Of a stretch of DNA of 64,000 nt, positions 29,909-39,706 are shown piece by piece. How positions within the stretch are numbered: position 1 is the first letter of the stretch; each line of letters starts with the position of its first letter. The notes beneath the pieces were generated by a model. It did no database searches. It saw only the letters and a list, made by a program, of their open reading frames with translations, and was not told where the DNA came from. This stretch comes from Xanthomonas euroxanthea. Lineage in GTDB: Bacteria; Pseudomonadota; Gammaproteobacteria; Xanthomonadales; Xanthomonadaceae. The stretch is from positions 589,126-653,125 of the forward strand of contig NZ_UIHB01000002.1 of NCBI RefSeq assembly GCF_900476395.1, written 5' to 3'. The position numbers were made by a program, and so were the translations under genes.

Positions 29909-30997
29909 TCAGGGTGTCGGTGTCGGTGTCGGTGGCAAGGGCACGGGCAGCGGGTTGCGCGGGCGGGTGGGAGCGGCCGGCGCTTTGGCGTTCGTCGGGC
30001 TGTGCAGTGGCTGCGTATCGGAATCGCTTTCTGGAACGCGGTCTTGCCCGTCATCCGGCACAGCATCCAGCGGTGGATACGGATAGGCCACCGCCGGGCC
30101 TGCATGCAGGCCTGCACGCCAGCGTGCCAGCACCGGCGCGATGCGCCTGCCGAGCGACTGCTGCGGCAACGACGGCAATTCGCCGTCCTGTTTCTCGCGC
30201 GCAGTGATCGCCGTTTTGGCGATGGCGAACGCCGCCAACGGGTCGTCGCTGCGGTTCATCGCATCGATCAACCAGGCCTGGCCGAAGTAGGTCGCATTGG
30301 AGGTGTTGCCGCAGCCGAACGAAGGCCGGTCTGCGCGCGCAGCAGTGAGGACCAGCGTGTCCGGTGAACGCAGCGCCGGAATGAAGCCGCCCGAGTAGCA
30401 GGCCGACAGCACGATGATGCGGTTGCCGATCCCGGCATCGTCCAGCGCCTGACGCAGATCCTGCGGGCTGATGAAATCCTCTTCGTTCTGGTCCACCTGC
30501 ACGTACAGCGTGTGGTCTTCGGTGCCATGGGTGGTGACGAACAGCAGCAGCGCGTCTTCCTTGCGATCCATGCGCTTGCCGACCGCCGCAAGCGTGTCGT
30601 ACAGGTTGTCGTAGGTCGCCAGCGGCGCGTAAGGCTGCTCGCCCAGATTGTCCGGGTTGTTGACCAACGTGACCACGCGGCCGCGCGCATCGAAGCGCCG
30701 TTCGAACAGCTGCTTGAGGTAGAGCGTTTCGTTGCGGAACACATCGTCGCTGGCATCGCCGGCGAAGCCGACCACATACAGATCGGTCACGCCGGGGCGC
30801 TGCGGCTGCAGCGCGTTCAAGGCCTGCGCGAGCGCAGCGTGGTCGACCGGATCGACCTCGTCCTTGCTTGCTGCCGCCTGGTTCGGCAATGCGGCACCGG
30901 CATCGGGATGGCAGCCGGCCATCAAGGCCACGATGACGATCAACAATGAGAGTCGCCGCAGCAAGGCGCTCGGTCCGAAGGTGGAATGCAGCGACAT
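29909..30997 (-). CDS. C13-family (legumain/caspase-fold) cysteine peptidase lipoprotein
   Basis: A 362-residue predicted lipoprotein: the signal peptide ends IVIVALMAGC, with a lipobox Cys at residue ~29. The catalytic domain has LLFVTTHGTEDHTLYVQ (His) and IIVLSACYSGGFIPAL (Cys), the His/Cys dyad pattern of clan CD peptidases. The C-terminal ~60 residues are rich in Pro and Thr and end in a PTPTPTP run, encoded by a GTGTCG-type hexanucleotide repeat near 29912-29935. The start is set at ATG 30997, just before the signal peptide; the longer frame adds 82 unlikely residues. Substrate unknown. Confidence 0.82.
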   Translation of the reverse strand: MSLHSTFGPSALLRRLSLLIVIVALMAGCHPDAGAALPNQAAASKDEVDPVDHAALAQALNALQPQRPGVTDLYVVGFAGDASDDVFRNETLYLKQLFERRFDARGRVVTLVNNPDNLGEQPYAPLATYDNLYDTLAAVGKRMDRKEDALLLFVTTHGTEDHTLYVQVDQNEEDFISPQDLRQALDDAGIGNRIIVLSACYSGGFIPALRSPDTLVLTAARADRPSFGCGNTSNATYFGQAWLIDAMNRSDDPLAAFAIAKTAITAREKQDGELPSLPQQSLGRRIAPVLARWRAGLHAGPAVAYPYPPLDAVPDDGQDRVPESDSDTQPLHSPTNAKAPAAPTRPRNPLPVPLPPTPTPTP

Positions 30998-31319
30998 GGA
31001 AAAACGCCGAAGTCTGGGAGAGACGGGTGGAGCGCCTGGGCGCCGTGATTGCGACGCAGGCGGTGACGCTGCACAACGTCCATCGCTGTGCTTCGGGCAC
31101 ATCTTGCAGAATACGTCCCGTGCAGCAGGCCTTCCATGCCGGGCCTCGCCAATCCGCATTGGCGGGGCCGGCTGACCCGAGCCGGCAAAAGGCGGCGCGA
31201 GCGTGCCGTCAGGCAGGCGCAGATGGTGCACTTGAACCGTCACCTATCCGCAGCGCGCGAAGCACCAGACAGCGGCTGCGCTGACCCATTGGTGAGCGCA
31301 GCCGGCTTGTCGAGCGTGC

Positions 31320-32587
<1,268 letters not shown>

Positions 32588-32627
32588 GGCGATCTGGCTC
32601 ACAAGGGAAGGGGGAGGTGGCGAGGAC

Positions 32628-33281
32628 TCAGCGCGGGCCGCGCAGCTTCAGCAGCTCGAGTTCGCAATGCAGCAGGAATTCGAAGGCCTCCAGGTGACGG
32701 CGTGCCTCGGCCATGTTGCGGCCCCAGGCATACAGACCGTGTCCTTCGATGAGATACCCCCACAGGCTCTGTTTGTCCAGCAAGGCTTCCACCTGCGCGG
32801 CCAGCACCTGCATGTCCTGCGTATTGGCGAACACCGGCACGTCCACTGCCGTTTCATGGGTGGTGTTGCCCTCGAAGGCTTTCAATAGCTCATAGCCTTC
32901 CAGCCGGATCACGCCGGCGCCGGCATACAGCCGCGAGGCGATGGTCTGCACCGGCGAATGGGTATGCAGCACGCAGCCGATCTCCGGGAAGCGGCGATAC
33001 AGCTGGGTATGCAGCAGCGTCTCCGCGGACGGGCGCAACGGCCGGCCGACGGCCAGGCCATCGAAGTCCACCACCATGATGTCTTCCTCGACCAGGCGGC
33101 CCTTGTCGCGGCCGGACACGGTGATCGCGGCGTGCTGTTCGTCCAGGCGATGGGAGAAATTGCTGCTGGTGGCCGGCGTCCAGCCGGCCTGGGCCAGCTC
33201 GCGGATGTTGCCGATCAGCAGTTGCGCCAGCTCGTGCAGACGCGCGGCGCTATAGGGCAGGGGGGCAGTGGTCGCATTCAT
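32628..33281 (-). CDS. mtnB: Methylthioribulose-1-phosphate dehydratase
   Basis: A 217-residue class II aldolase-fold zinc enzyme. [13 protein letters not shown] and [11 protein letters not shown] (HTH zinc ligands) are typical, and a third His is in [10 protein letters not shown]. It dehydrates methylthioribulose-1-phosphate, the step before the enolase-phosphatase. First gene of the mtnBDC operon. No riboswitch-like leader was recognised upstream. Confidence 0.94.
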   Translation of the reverse strand: MNATTAPLPYSAARLHELAQLLIGNIRELAQAGWTPATSSNFSHRLDEQHAAITVSGRDKGRLVEEDIMVVDFDGLAVGRPLRPSAETLLHTQLYRRFPEIGCVLHTHSPVQTIASRLYAGAGVIRLEGYELLKAFEGNTTHETAVDVPVFANTQDMQVLAAQVEALLDKQSLWGYLIEGHGLYAWGRNMAEARRHLEAFEFLLHCELELLKLRGPR

Positions 33282-33464
33282 GGACCTATTCTACTGCCCC
33301 GCCGGATTACGGTCAGGTGCAGCGCAGCAGGGTTTATTGCTGCCACGCCCGGGTCGCGAATGGCTGACAGGAGACAAAGAGCGCGCGTCAGGCGGTGAAC
33401 GCAATGGTTTTTGTTGGCCGCCTCTTGTCGGAGGCAGTCAGGGGCCAGGTGAAATGCTTAGTCG

Positions 33465-33594
33465 GTCGAGGGCGCGGTGCCCTCACCGCTTGCGGGACAC
33501 GCCGTGAACCCGTCCCTGGGGGCTCGGTGGCGGCATCCATGCCGCCACACGGTCCCGCAACCGGTAAGGACACCGCACCAGACAGTTGGTCGGC
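33465..33594. repeat. Dispersed 130-bp intergenic repeat, copy A
   Basis: This 130-bp block recurs at 59485-59614 with three differences that I count by eye, in the same orientation. It contains palindromes such as GGCGGCATCCATGCCGCC. Many small spurious reading frames arise from it. It belongs to a composite repeat whose second block is at 33784-33893. Confidence 0.9.
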
Positions 33595-33783
33595 TGCTTT
33601 CTTGAAAGCGTGGTGCTCGGCTTGCGGTGGGCAGACGCGACGTTTGCGGATTGCGCGTCAAAAACCCTTGTCTGCTGCTCGGTCTGCGGTGAGACGAGCG
33701 GTGGGAAGCCGGTCGAGACACAGTGGCTCGACCATCGCACCTCATCTTCTGCTTTCAACGATGCACACCGACCATCTCGACAG

Positions 33784-33893
33784 GTCCTTGCCCGCTCACC
33801 GTCGCGGGACCTTATGCGGCATGGATGCCGCGTAAGAGCCTACAGGGATGTACTTGCGGCGTGTCCCGCGATGGTGGGCGGGCAAGGGCCCTG
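33784..33893. repeat. Second block of the composite dispersed repeat, copy A
   Basis: About 110 bp from GTCCTTGCCCGCTCACCGTC to GCGGGCAAGGGCCCTG resemble 59730-59840. The order (130-bp block, about 190 bp of less similar DNA, then this block) is the same at both loci. Immediately afterwards a 34-bp tandem array begins. Confidence 0.8.
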
Positions 33894-34123
33894 CAGCCAA
33901 GCCACAGATCAGCAGACCAGGGCCCTGCAGCCAAGCCACAGATCAGCAGACCAGGGCCCTGCAGCCAAGCCACAGATCAGCAGACCAGGGTCCTGCAGCC
34001 AAGTTGCAGATCAGCAGACCAGGGCCCTGCAGCCAAGTTGCAGATCAGCAGATCAGGACCCTGCAGCCAAGTTGCAGATCAGCAGATCAGGACCCTGCAG
34101 CCAAGCCGCAGACCAGCCGCCCA
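33886..34123. repeat. 34-bp tandem repeat, seven copies
   Basis: Seven contiguous units start GGGCCCTGCAGCCAAG; the first three are identical, units 4-6 carry GTTG for CCAC and point changes, and unit 7 is degenerate. Because 34 is not a multiple of three, it is not protein-coding. The unit shares its GGGCCCTGCAGCCAA start with the 68-bp tandem units at 59793-59980. It lies just downstream of a permease gene that ends at 34202 on the minus strand. Confidence 0.93.
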
Positions 34124-34201
34124 GCAGCCGAAGACTGTCACCCGCTCTGCCATACACCGGCGGGTGGTCGTTCGTCAGTGGCTGCTGGCGCGCGCGCGTG
34201 C

Positions 34202-35632
34202 TCAGCGACCGTCGCGCAGACGGCTGTGGCGGTAGCCGTAGCCGAAATAGACCACCAGCCCGACCAGCGTCCACACCCCCATCAACATCCAGTTGTGCAG
34301 GGTCATCGCCGACAGCAGCGCCAGGCAGCTCAATACGCCGGCGCTGCAGATCAGCCAGGCCACCGGCATGCGGAATGGGCGCGGCAGTTCCGGGTGGGTA
34401 CGGCGCAGGATCAGCACGCCGGCGCATACCGCCGCGAAGGCGATCAGCGTCCCCATCGAGGTCAGCTCGCCCAGCACGTCCAATGGGAACACCGCCGCCA
34501 GCAGGGCGATGCCTACGCCGGTGATCACGGTGTTGACGTGCGGGGTGCGGTACTTGGGATGGATGCGGGTGAAGATCGACGGCAGCAGGCCGTCGCGCGC
34601 GATGATCATGAAGATGCGCGGCTGGCCGATGATCATCACCAGCACCACCGACGACAGCCCGATCAGTGCACCCACTTCCACCACCACGCGCAGCCAGGCC
34701 AGTTGCGGATGCGCCGCTACCGCGGTCACCACCGGCTCGTCGGTGCCGAGCAGGGTGTAGGGCACCAGGCCGGTCATCACCGCCGCCATGGCGATGTAGA
34801 GCACGGTGCAGATGACCAGCGACAGGATCATGCCGATCGGCAGATCGCGTTGCGGGCGGTGCGATTCCTGCGCCGCCACCGACACTGCCTCGAAGCCGAT
34901 GTAGGCGAAGAACACCATTGCCGCGCCGCGCAGCACGCCTTCCATGCCGTACTTGCCCGGGCCTTCGTTGGCCGGGATGAACGGGTGCCAGTTGGCGGTA
35001 TCGACGTATTTCCAGCCCACTGCGATCACCAGCAGGATCAAGCCGGTCTTGAGGATCACCATCGCCATGTTCATTGCCGACGACTTGCGGATGCCCACGT
35101 AGCACAGCCAGGTCAGCAGCAGCACGATACCGGCCGCAGGCAGGTTGGCGATCGCGCCGGTGCGCTGCAGCTTGCCGTCCAGCGGCGCGCTGACCAGGGC
35201 GGCCGGCAGGTGGATGTTGAAATGTTCCAGCAGGCTGAGGAAGTAGCCGGTCCAGCTGACCGCCACCGCCGAGGCGGAGACGCCGTATTCCAGCACCAGC
35301 ATCCAGCCGATGAACCAGGCCGCCAGTTCGCCGAAGGTGGCGTAGGTATAGGTGTAGGCACTACCGGACACCGGCACCATCGCGGCAAATTCGGCGTAGG
35401 CCATCGCGCAGAACGCGCAGCACACCGCGGCCAGCACGAATGACAGCATGATCGCCGGGCCGGCATGGTCGGCCGCGGCCTGGCCGGTGATGACGAAGAT
35501 GCCGCCGCCGATCACCGCGCCAATGCCCAGGGCAGTCAGCCCCCAGGGCCCGAGTGCACGTTGCAGGCCCAGCCCGTCGGCCGCCTCATGGCTGGCGTGC
35601 GGGTGTTTGGTGGCCCAGAGTTGCTTGAACAT
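34202..35632 (-). CDS. APC-superfamily amino-acid permease (cationic amino-acid transporter-like)
   Basis: A 476-residue membrane protein with about 12-14 hydrophobic helices. The first helix carries GIGAVIGGGIFVITGQAA, the APC substrate-binding GxGIxxG pattern, and YAEFAAMVPVSGSAYTYTYA is also family-typical. It resembles YfnA/CAT-type transporters. ATG 35632 is chosen because the longer frame to 35749 reads into the upstream gene. It is a paralogue of the permease encoded at 35712-37184, with 79 bp between them, so the pair is a tandem duplication. Confidence 0.93.
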   Translation of the reverse strand: MFKQLWATKHPHASHEAADGLGLQRALGPWGLTALGIGAVIGGGIFVITGQAAADHAGPAIMLSFVLAAVCCAFCAMAYAEFAAMVPVSGSAYTYTYATFGELAAWFIGWMLVLEYGVSASAVAVSWTGYFLSLLEHFNIHLPAALVSAPLDGKLQRTGAIANLPAAGIVLLLTWLCYVGIRKSSAMNMAMVILKTGLILLVIAVGWKYVDTANWHPFIPANEGPGKYGMEGVLRGAAMVFFAYIGFEAVSVAAQESHRPQRDLPIGMILSLVICTVLYIAMAAVMTGLVPYTLLGTDEPVVTAVAAHPQLAWLRVVVEVGALIGLSSVVLVMIIGQPRIFMIIARDGLLPSIFTRIHPKYRTPHVNTVITGVGIALLAAVFPLDVLGELTSMGTLIAFAAVCAGVLILRRTHPELPRPFRMPVAWLICSAGVLSCLALLSAMTLHNWMLMGVWTLVGLVVYFGYGYRHSRLRDGR

Positions 35633-35711
35633 GCAGCGGTTCCTGTTGAATCCCTGCACATGGAGGTGCGGGCGTGTGCGAGATGTGCGGGCTCTTGCGA
35701 GGGACTTGCAG

Positions 35712-37184
35712 TCAAACCCTGCGGGCCAGCCGGCTATGGCGAATGCCATACCCGAAATAGATGACCAGGCCGATCACGGTCCAGCCCACGAACACCTTCC
35801 AGTGTTCCTGGAAGGCCTGGAAGAACAGGAACAGGCAGGCCAGCGCGCCGAGCGGGCAGATCAGCATCGCCAGCGGCACCCGGAACGGCCGTGGCAGATC
35901 CGGCTTGGTGAAACGCAGCACCATGACCCCGGCGCACACGGTGGCGAAGGCGAGCAGGGTGCCCATCGACACCAGTTCGCCCAGCACGCTGAGCGGAATC
36001 AGCCCGGCCAGCAGCGCCGCGACCACGCCGACGAAGATCGTCCCGACGTAGGGCGTGTGGAACTTCGGGTGCACCTTGCCGAACAGTCTGGGCATCAACC
36101 CGTCCTTGGCCATGGTGTAGAAGATGCGCGGCTGCGCCATCAGCATCACCAGCACCACCGAGGACAGGCCGGCGATTGCACCGATCTCCACTGCGGTCTT
36201 GAGCCAGGTCAGCTGCGGGTGCGCTTCCAGCGCCGTGGCCACCGGCTTGGCGGTGCCAAGCTGGGTGTAGGGCAACAGGCCGGTCAGCACCGCGCAGACG
36301 ATGATGTAGATGACAGTGCAGACAGCCAGCGACACCAGAATGCCGATCGGCATGTTCTTCTGCGGATCCTTGGTCTCGCCGGCGGAGGTGGAGACCGCGT
36401 CGAAGCCGATGTAGGAGAAGAACACGATGGACGCCGCACGGAACACGCCGTCCCAGCCGAACTGGCCCGGCCCGGTGTTTTCCGGAATGAAAGGGTGCCA
36501 GTTGGCCGGATCGATGTAGGCGATGCCGAAGCCGACGAACAGGCAGATCACCACCACCTTGATCGCCACCACGATGGCGTTGGCAAACGCCGACTGGGTG
36601 ACGCCCACGTAGCACAGCATGCTCACCGCAGCCACGATCAGCACGGCCGGCAGGTTGATGAGGTTGCCGGAGCTGACAAAGTTGTGGCCGTCCCAGGCCA
36701 GTGGTGCACCGGCCAGCTCCGCCGGGAACGGCAATCCGAGCGTGCCGGTCAGGAAACTGATCAGGTAGGCCGACCAGCCGACCGCCACGCTGGAGCCGGC
36801 GAACAGGTATTCCAGCACCAGGCACCAGCCGATGAACCAGGCGATGCCTTCGCCAAGGGTGGCATATGAATACGAGTAGGCGCTGCCGGAGACCGGCATC
36901 ATCGCCGCGAACTCTGCGTAGCACAGGCCGGCGAACGCACAGGCGATGCCCGCAAACACGAAGGACAGCATCACCGCCGGGCCGGCATGGTTGGCAGCGG
37001 CCTGGCCGGTCAGCACGAAGATGCCGGCGCCGATCACCGCGCCGATGCCGAGCATGATCAGGTGCTTGGCGGTGAGGGTGCGTTGCAGGGTGGCTTCGCC
37101 TTGCAGGCTGCCTTCGACCGGTTCGCCCCCATCCACATGTCCAGCGGGCTCGATCGGTTTGACCCTCAACAGAGACTTCAGCAT
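35712..37184 (-). CDS. APC-superfamily amino-acid permease, paralogue of the downstream gene
   Basis: A 490-residue transporter sharing the same landmarks: GIGAVIGAGIFVLTGQAA, YAEFAAMMPVSGSAYSYSYA, and NWHPFIPENTGPGQFGWDGV. About 12-14 membrane segments are expected. Two starts are possible; ATG 37184 has AGGG at a good distance, while ATG 37193 adds three residues. Transported amino acid unknown. Likely co-transcribed with the paralogue downstream. Confidence 0.93.
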   Translation of the reverse strand: MLKSLLRVKPIEPAGHVDGGEPVEGSLQGEATLQRTLTAKHLIMLGIGAVIGAGIFVLTGQAAANHAGPAVMLSFVFAGIACAFAGLCYAEFAAMMPVSGSAYSYSYATLGEGIAWFIGWCLVLEYLFAGSSVAVGWSAYLISFLTGTLGLPFPAELAGAPLAWDGHNFVSSGNLINLPAVLIVAAVSMLCYVGVTQSAFANAIVVAIKVVVICLFVGFGIAYIDPANWHPFIPENTGPGQFGWDGVFRAASIVFFSYIGFDAVSTSAGETKDPQKNMPIGILVSLAVCTVIYIIVCAVLTGLLPYTQLGTAKPVATALEAHPQLTWLKTAVEIGAIAGLSSVVLVMLMAQPRIFYTMAKDGLMPRLFGKVHPKFHTPYVGTIFVGVVAALLAGLIPLSVLGELVSMGTLLAFATVCAGVMVLRFTKPDLPRPFRVPLAMLICPLGALACLFLFFQAFQEHWKVFVGWTVIGLVIYFGYGIRHSRLARRV

Positions 37185-37364
37185 TCGGTACATCCCTAAG
37201 TGGCAAGGCTAAGGCGCTGGCGCCCGGGCGAAGGTGTGCGCCGCGTCCCCAACGGACAGGCAAGCGGCCTACCTTGCCAAAGCTACACGCTCACGACAAG
37301 CACGTACGCAGCATGAATGGCGATAATGGCCACCTGGCCCGCGACGGGCGACCGAGAGCGACAG

Positions 37365-37913
37365 ATGGTGGATGCAACCCTGCAACAGCGATTGGCCGAC
37401 TACCGCGCACGCTGGCCCGACGAAGCCGGGCTGGCCGAGCAGTTCGCACAGCTGCTGGACGATGCCACCAACCCGTTCCTGCGCGAGCGTGTCGAAGGTC
37501 ATTTCACCGGTTCGGCCTGGGTGGTCAGCGCCGATGGCACGCGCACGTTGCTGACCCACCACCGCAAGCTGCAGCGCTGGCTGCAGCTGGGCGGGCACGC
37601 CGACGGCGACCGCGACCTGGCGCAGGTGGCCCTGCGCGAGGCGCAGGAGGAATCCGGATTGAGCGGCTTGCGCCTGGTGGATGCAGACATCTTCGACCTG
37701 GACCGCCACTGGATTCCCGCACGCGGCGAGGTGGCCGGGCACTGGCATTACGACGCGCGCTATGTGGTGGTGGCTGGAGCGGACGAGGCGTTCGAGGTCA
37801 GCGAGGAGTCACTGGCCCTGGCGTGGCGGCCGATCGCCGAGCTGCTTGCCGATCCGCAGCTGGATCCGTCGATGCGGCGCATGGCCGAGAAGTGGGTGGC
37901 GCGAGGCGTGTGA
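37365..37913 (+). CDS. Nudix hydrolase
   Basis: About 182 residues with a complete Nudix box (GGHADGDRDLAQVALREAQE followed by ESGL), matching GX5EX7REUXEEXGU with one change: the first Glu is Asp or Leu-shifted in DGDRDLAQVA. It probably hydrolyses a nucleoside-diphosphate-linked metabolite. ATG 37365 is chosen; an upstream ATG at 37317 would add 16 residues. Divergent from the permeases and followed by a REP block. Confidence 0.85.
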   Translation: MVDATLQQRLADYRARWPDEAGLAEQFAQLLDDATNPFLRERVEGHFTGSAWVVSADGTRTLLTHHRKLQRWLQLGGHADGDRDLAQVALREAQEESGLSGLRLVDADIFDLDRHWIPARGEVAGHWHYDARYVVVAGADEAFEVSEESLALAWRPIAELLADPQLDPSMRRMAEKWVARGV

Positions 37914-37932
37914 GGAGGATTGAGGGCGTGTG

Positions 37933-38223
37933 CCCTCATCCGCCCTGCGGGCACCTTCTCCCGCAAGCGGGAGAAGGGAGCGCGCGGGAGAAAGAAGTAC
38001 GCGAGGGAAGGGCGCCAGCGGGAAGACAAGGGCGTGCGGAAGAGAGGAGCGCGCGCGAGAGGGGCGCGAGCGGGAGAAGGGAGCTGGCGGGAGAAGAGGG
38101 CGCGCGGAAGAGGGGAGCGCGCGAGAGGGACGCGAGCGGGACAAGGGAGCTCCCGGGAGAAGGGTGACCTGCACTTGCTTCTCCCGCTTGCGGGAGAAGG
38201 TGGCGCAAAGCGCCGGATGAGGG
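37933..38223. repeat. GA-rich block bounded by inverted REP-like palindromes
   Basis: At each end lies a palindrome CTTCTCCCGC-NN-GCGGGAGAAG (37955-37976 and 38178-38199) next to CCCTCATCC or its complement, in inverted orientation. The right end holds the 25-nt motif at 38199-38223 that recurs exactly, in the other orientation, at 43471-43495. Between them, about 200 bp of nearly pure purine-rich degenerate GCGGGAGAAGGGA-type units fill the gap. It lies between the Nudix gene and serA and encodes nothing convincing. Confidence 0.85.
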
Positions 38224-38255
38224 CCGCGGATGAGGGCCGCGCGTGCATCAACAGC

Positions 38256-39497
38256 TCAATACAAGATCCGCGTCCGCAAGGTCCCCTCGATCAACGCCAG
38301 GCCTTCCTTCAGCGCGGTGGCCTGCGCCTCGCTGGCGCTGACGTCGATCACCACGTAGCCCACCTTGGCATCGGTGCGCAGGAACTGGCCGTCGATGTTG
38401 ACGTTGTGGCGCGAGAACAGTTCGTTGATCTTGGACAGCACGCCCGGCACGTTGCGGTGGATGTGCAGCAGGCGCAGGCTGTCGGGATGCTCGGGCAAAG
38501 TGACCTCGGGGAAGTTCACCGCCGACAGGGTGCTGCCGTTGTCGCTGTAGCGCACAAGCTTGGCGGCCACTTCGACACCGATATTGTCCTGCGCTTCCAG
38601 CGTGCTGCCGCCCACGTGCGGGGTCAGGATCACGTTGTCGTGTGCGGTCAACGGGGATTCGAACGCGTCGCCGTTGCCCTTGGGCTCGATCGGGAACACG
38701 TCCACCGCCGCGCCGCCGATCTGGCCGGAGCTCAGCGCCGCGTCCAGAGCGTCGATGTCGATCACGGTGCCACGCGAGGCGTTGATCAGGTGCGCGCCGT
38801 GTTTCATGCGCGCGATTTCCGCCGCGCCGATCATGTCCTTGGTCGACGGCGTCTCCGGCACATGCAGGGTCACCACGTCCGCGCGTGCCAGCAGGTCGTC
38901 CAGGTCGATCGCCGCGCGCGCGTTGCCCAGCGACAGCTTGGTTTCGATGTCGTGGAAGATCACCTGCATGCCCAGCGACTCGGCCAGCACGCCGACCTGG
39001 GTGCCGATATGCCCGTAACCGACGATGCCCAGCACCTTGCCGCGCGTTTCGTGGCTGCCGGCGGCCGACTTGGACCACCCGCCGCGATGGCATTCGGCAT
39101 TCTTCTGCGGGATGCCGCGCAACAGCAGGATCGCCTCGGCGATGACCAGCTCGGCCACGCTGCGGGTGTTGGAGTAGGGCGCGTTGAATACCGGGATGCC
39201 GGCCAGTTCGGCCGCGTCCAGATCGACCTGGTTGGTGCCGATGCAGAAGCAGCCCACCGCGATCAACCGCTTGGCATGTGCCAGCACCTGCGCGCTCAAC
39301 TGCGTGCGCGAGCGGATGCCGACGATATGCGCCTCGGCGATGCGGGCAATCAACTCGTCTTCCGGCAACGATTTGGCGTGCAGCTCGATCTGCGAATAAC
39401 CGGCGGCGCGGAACACATCCACGGCAGTCTGGCTGATGCCTTCCAGCAACAGGACGCGGATGTCCTGCTTGGGAAACGAGGTTCTCTTCGGCGACAT
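38256..39497 (-). CDS. serA: D-3-phosphoglycerate dehydrogenase
   Basis: A 413-residue NAD enzyme, first step of serine synthesis. The NAD loop is GIVGYGHIGTQVGVLAESLG; LINASRGTVIDIDALDAAL holds the Arg region and TPHVGGSTLEAQDNIG the catalytic His. The C-terminal ACT domain (~335-413) senses serine. ATG 39497 is chosen; it lacks an obvious ribosome-binding site. It is transcribed divergently from a D-2-hydroxyglutarate dehydrogenase-like gene with 209 bp between starts. Such pairs couple SerA to 2-oxoglutarate reduction in pseudomonads. Confidence 0.95.
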   Translation of the reverse strand: MSPKRTSFPKQDIRVLLLEGISQTAVDVFRAAGYSQIELHAKSLPEDELIARIAEAHIVGIRSRTQLSAQVLAHAKRLIAVGCFCIGTNQVDLDAAELAGIPVFNAPYSNTRSVAELVIAEAILLLRGIPQKNAECHRGGWSKSAAGSHETRGKVLGIVGYGHIGTQVGVLAESLGMQVIFHDIETKLSLGNARAAIDLDDLLARADVVTLHVPETPSTKDMIGAAEIARMKHGAHLINASRGTVIDIDALDAALSSGQIGGAAVDVFPIEPKGNGDAFESPLTAHDNVILTPHVGGSTLEAQDNIGVEVAAKLVRYSDNGSTLSAVNFPEVTLPEHPDSLRLLHIHRNVPGVLSKINELFSRHNVNIDGQFLRTDAKVGYVVIDVSASEAQATALKEGLALIEGTLRTRILY

Positions 39498-39706
39498 GGG
39501 GGGAGCGCATTGCAGCAATCGGGTCGGCAACTATGCCAGATGGGCTGCGCGATGGGGCGGTCGCAACGCAGTGTTTGCGCAGGCAAAGTCCTTGCGGTGC
39601 AACGGTTTCAGCTGAATCCAACACCGCCTCGGCCGCACGCCGTGCAGCTGGACGGGGCTGGCGCGCACTGGCACGCTGTGCGGTTCCTACCGCAGCGCCG
39701 TGTGCC

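Noticed and set aside
33886..34123. Possible CRISPR array in the 34-bp tandem units
   Set aside because: The units are contiguous without spacers, so this is a tandem (VNTR) repeat, not a CRISPR array.
33848..35443. 531-residue plus-strand frame across the tandem repeat and permease
   Set aside because: The first part translates the 34-bp repeat in all three frames in turn and the rest is antisense to the permease; no domain or bias supports coding.
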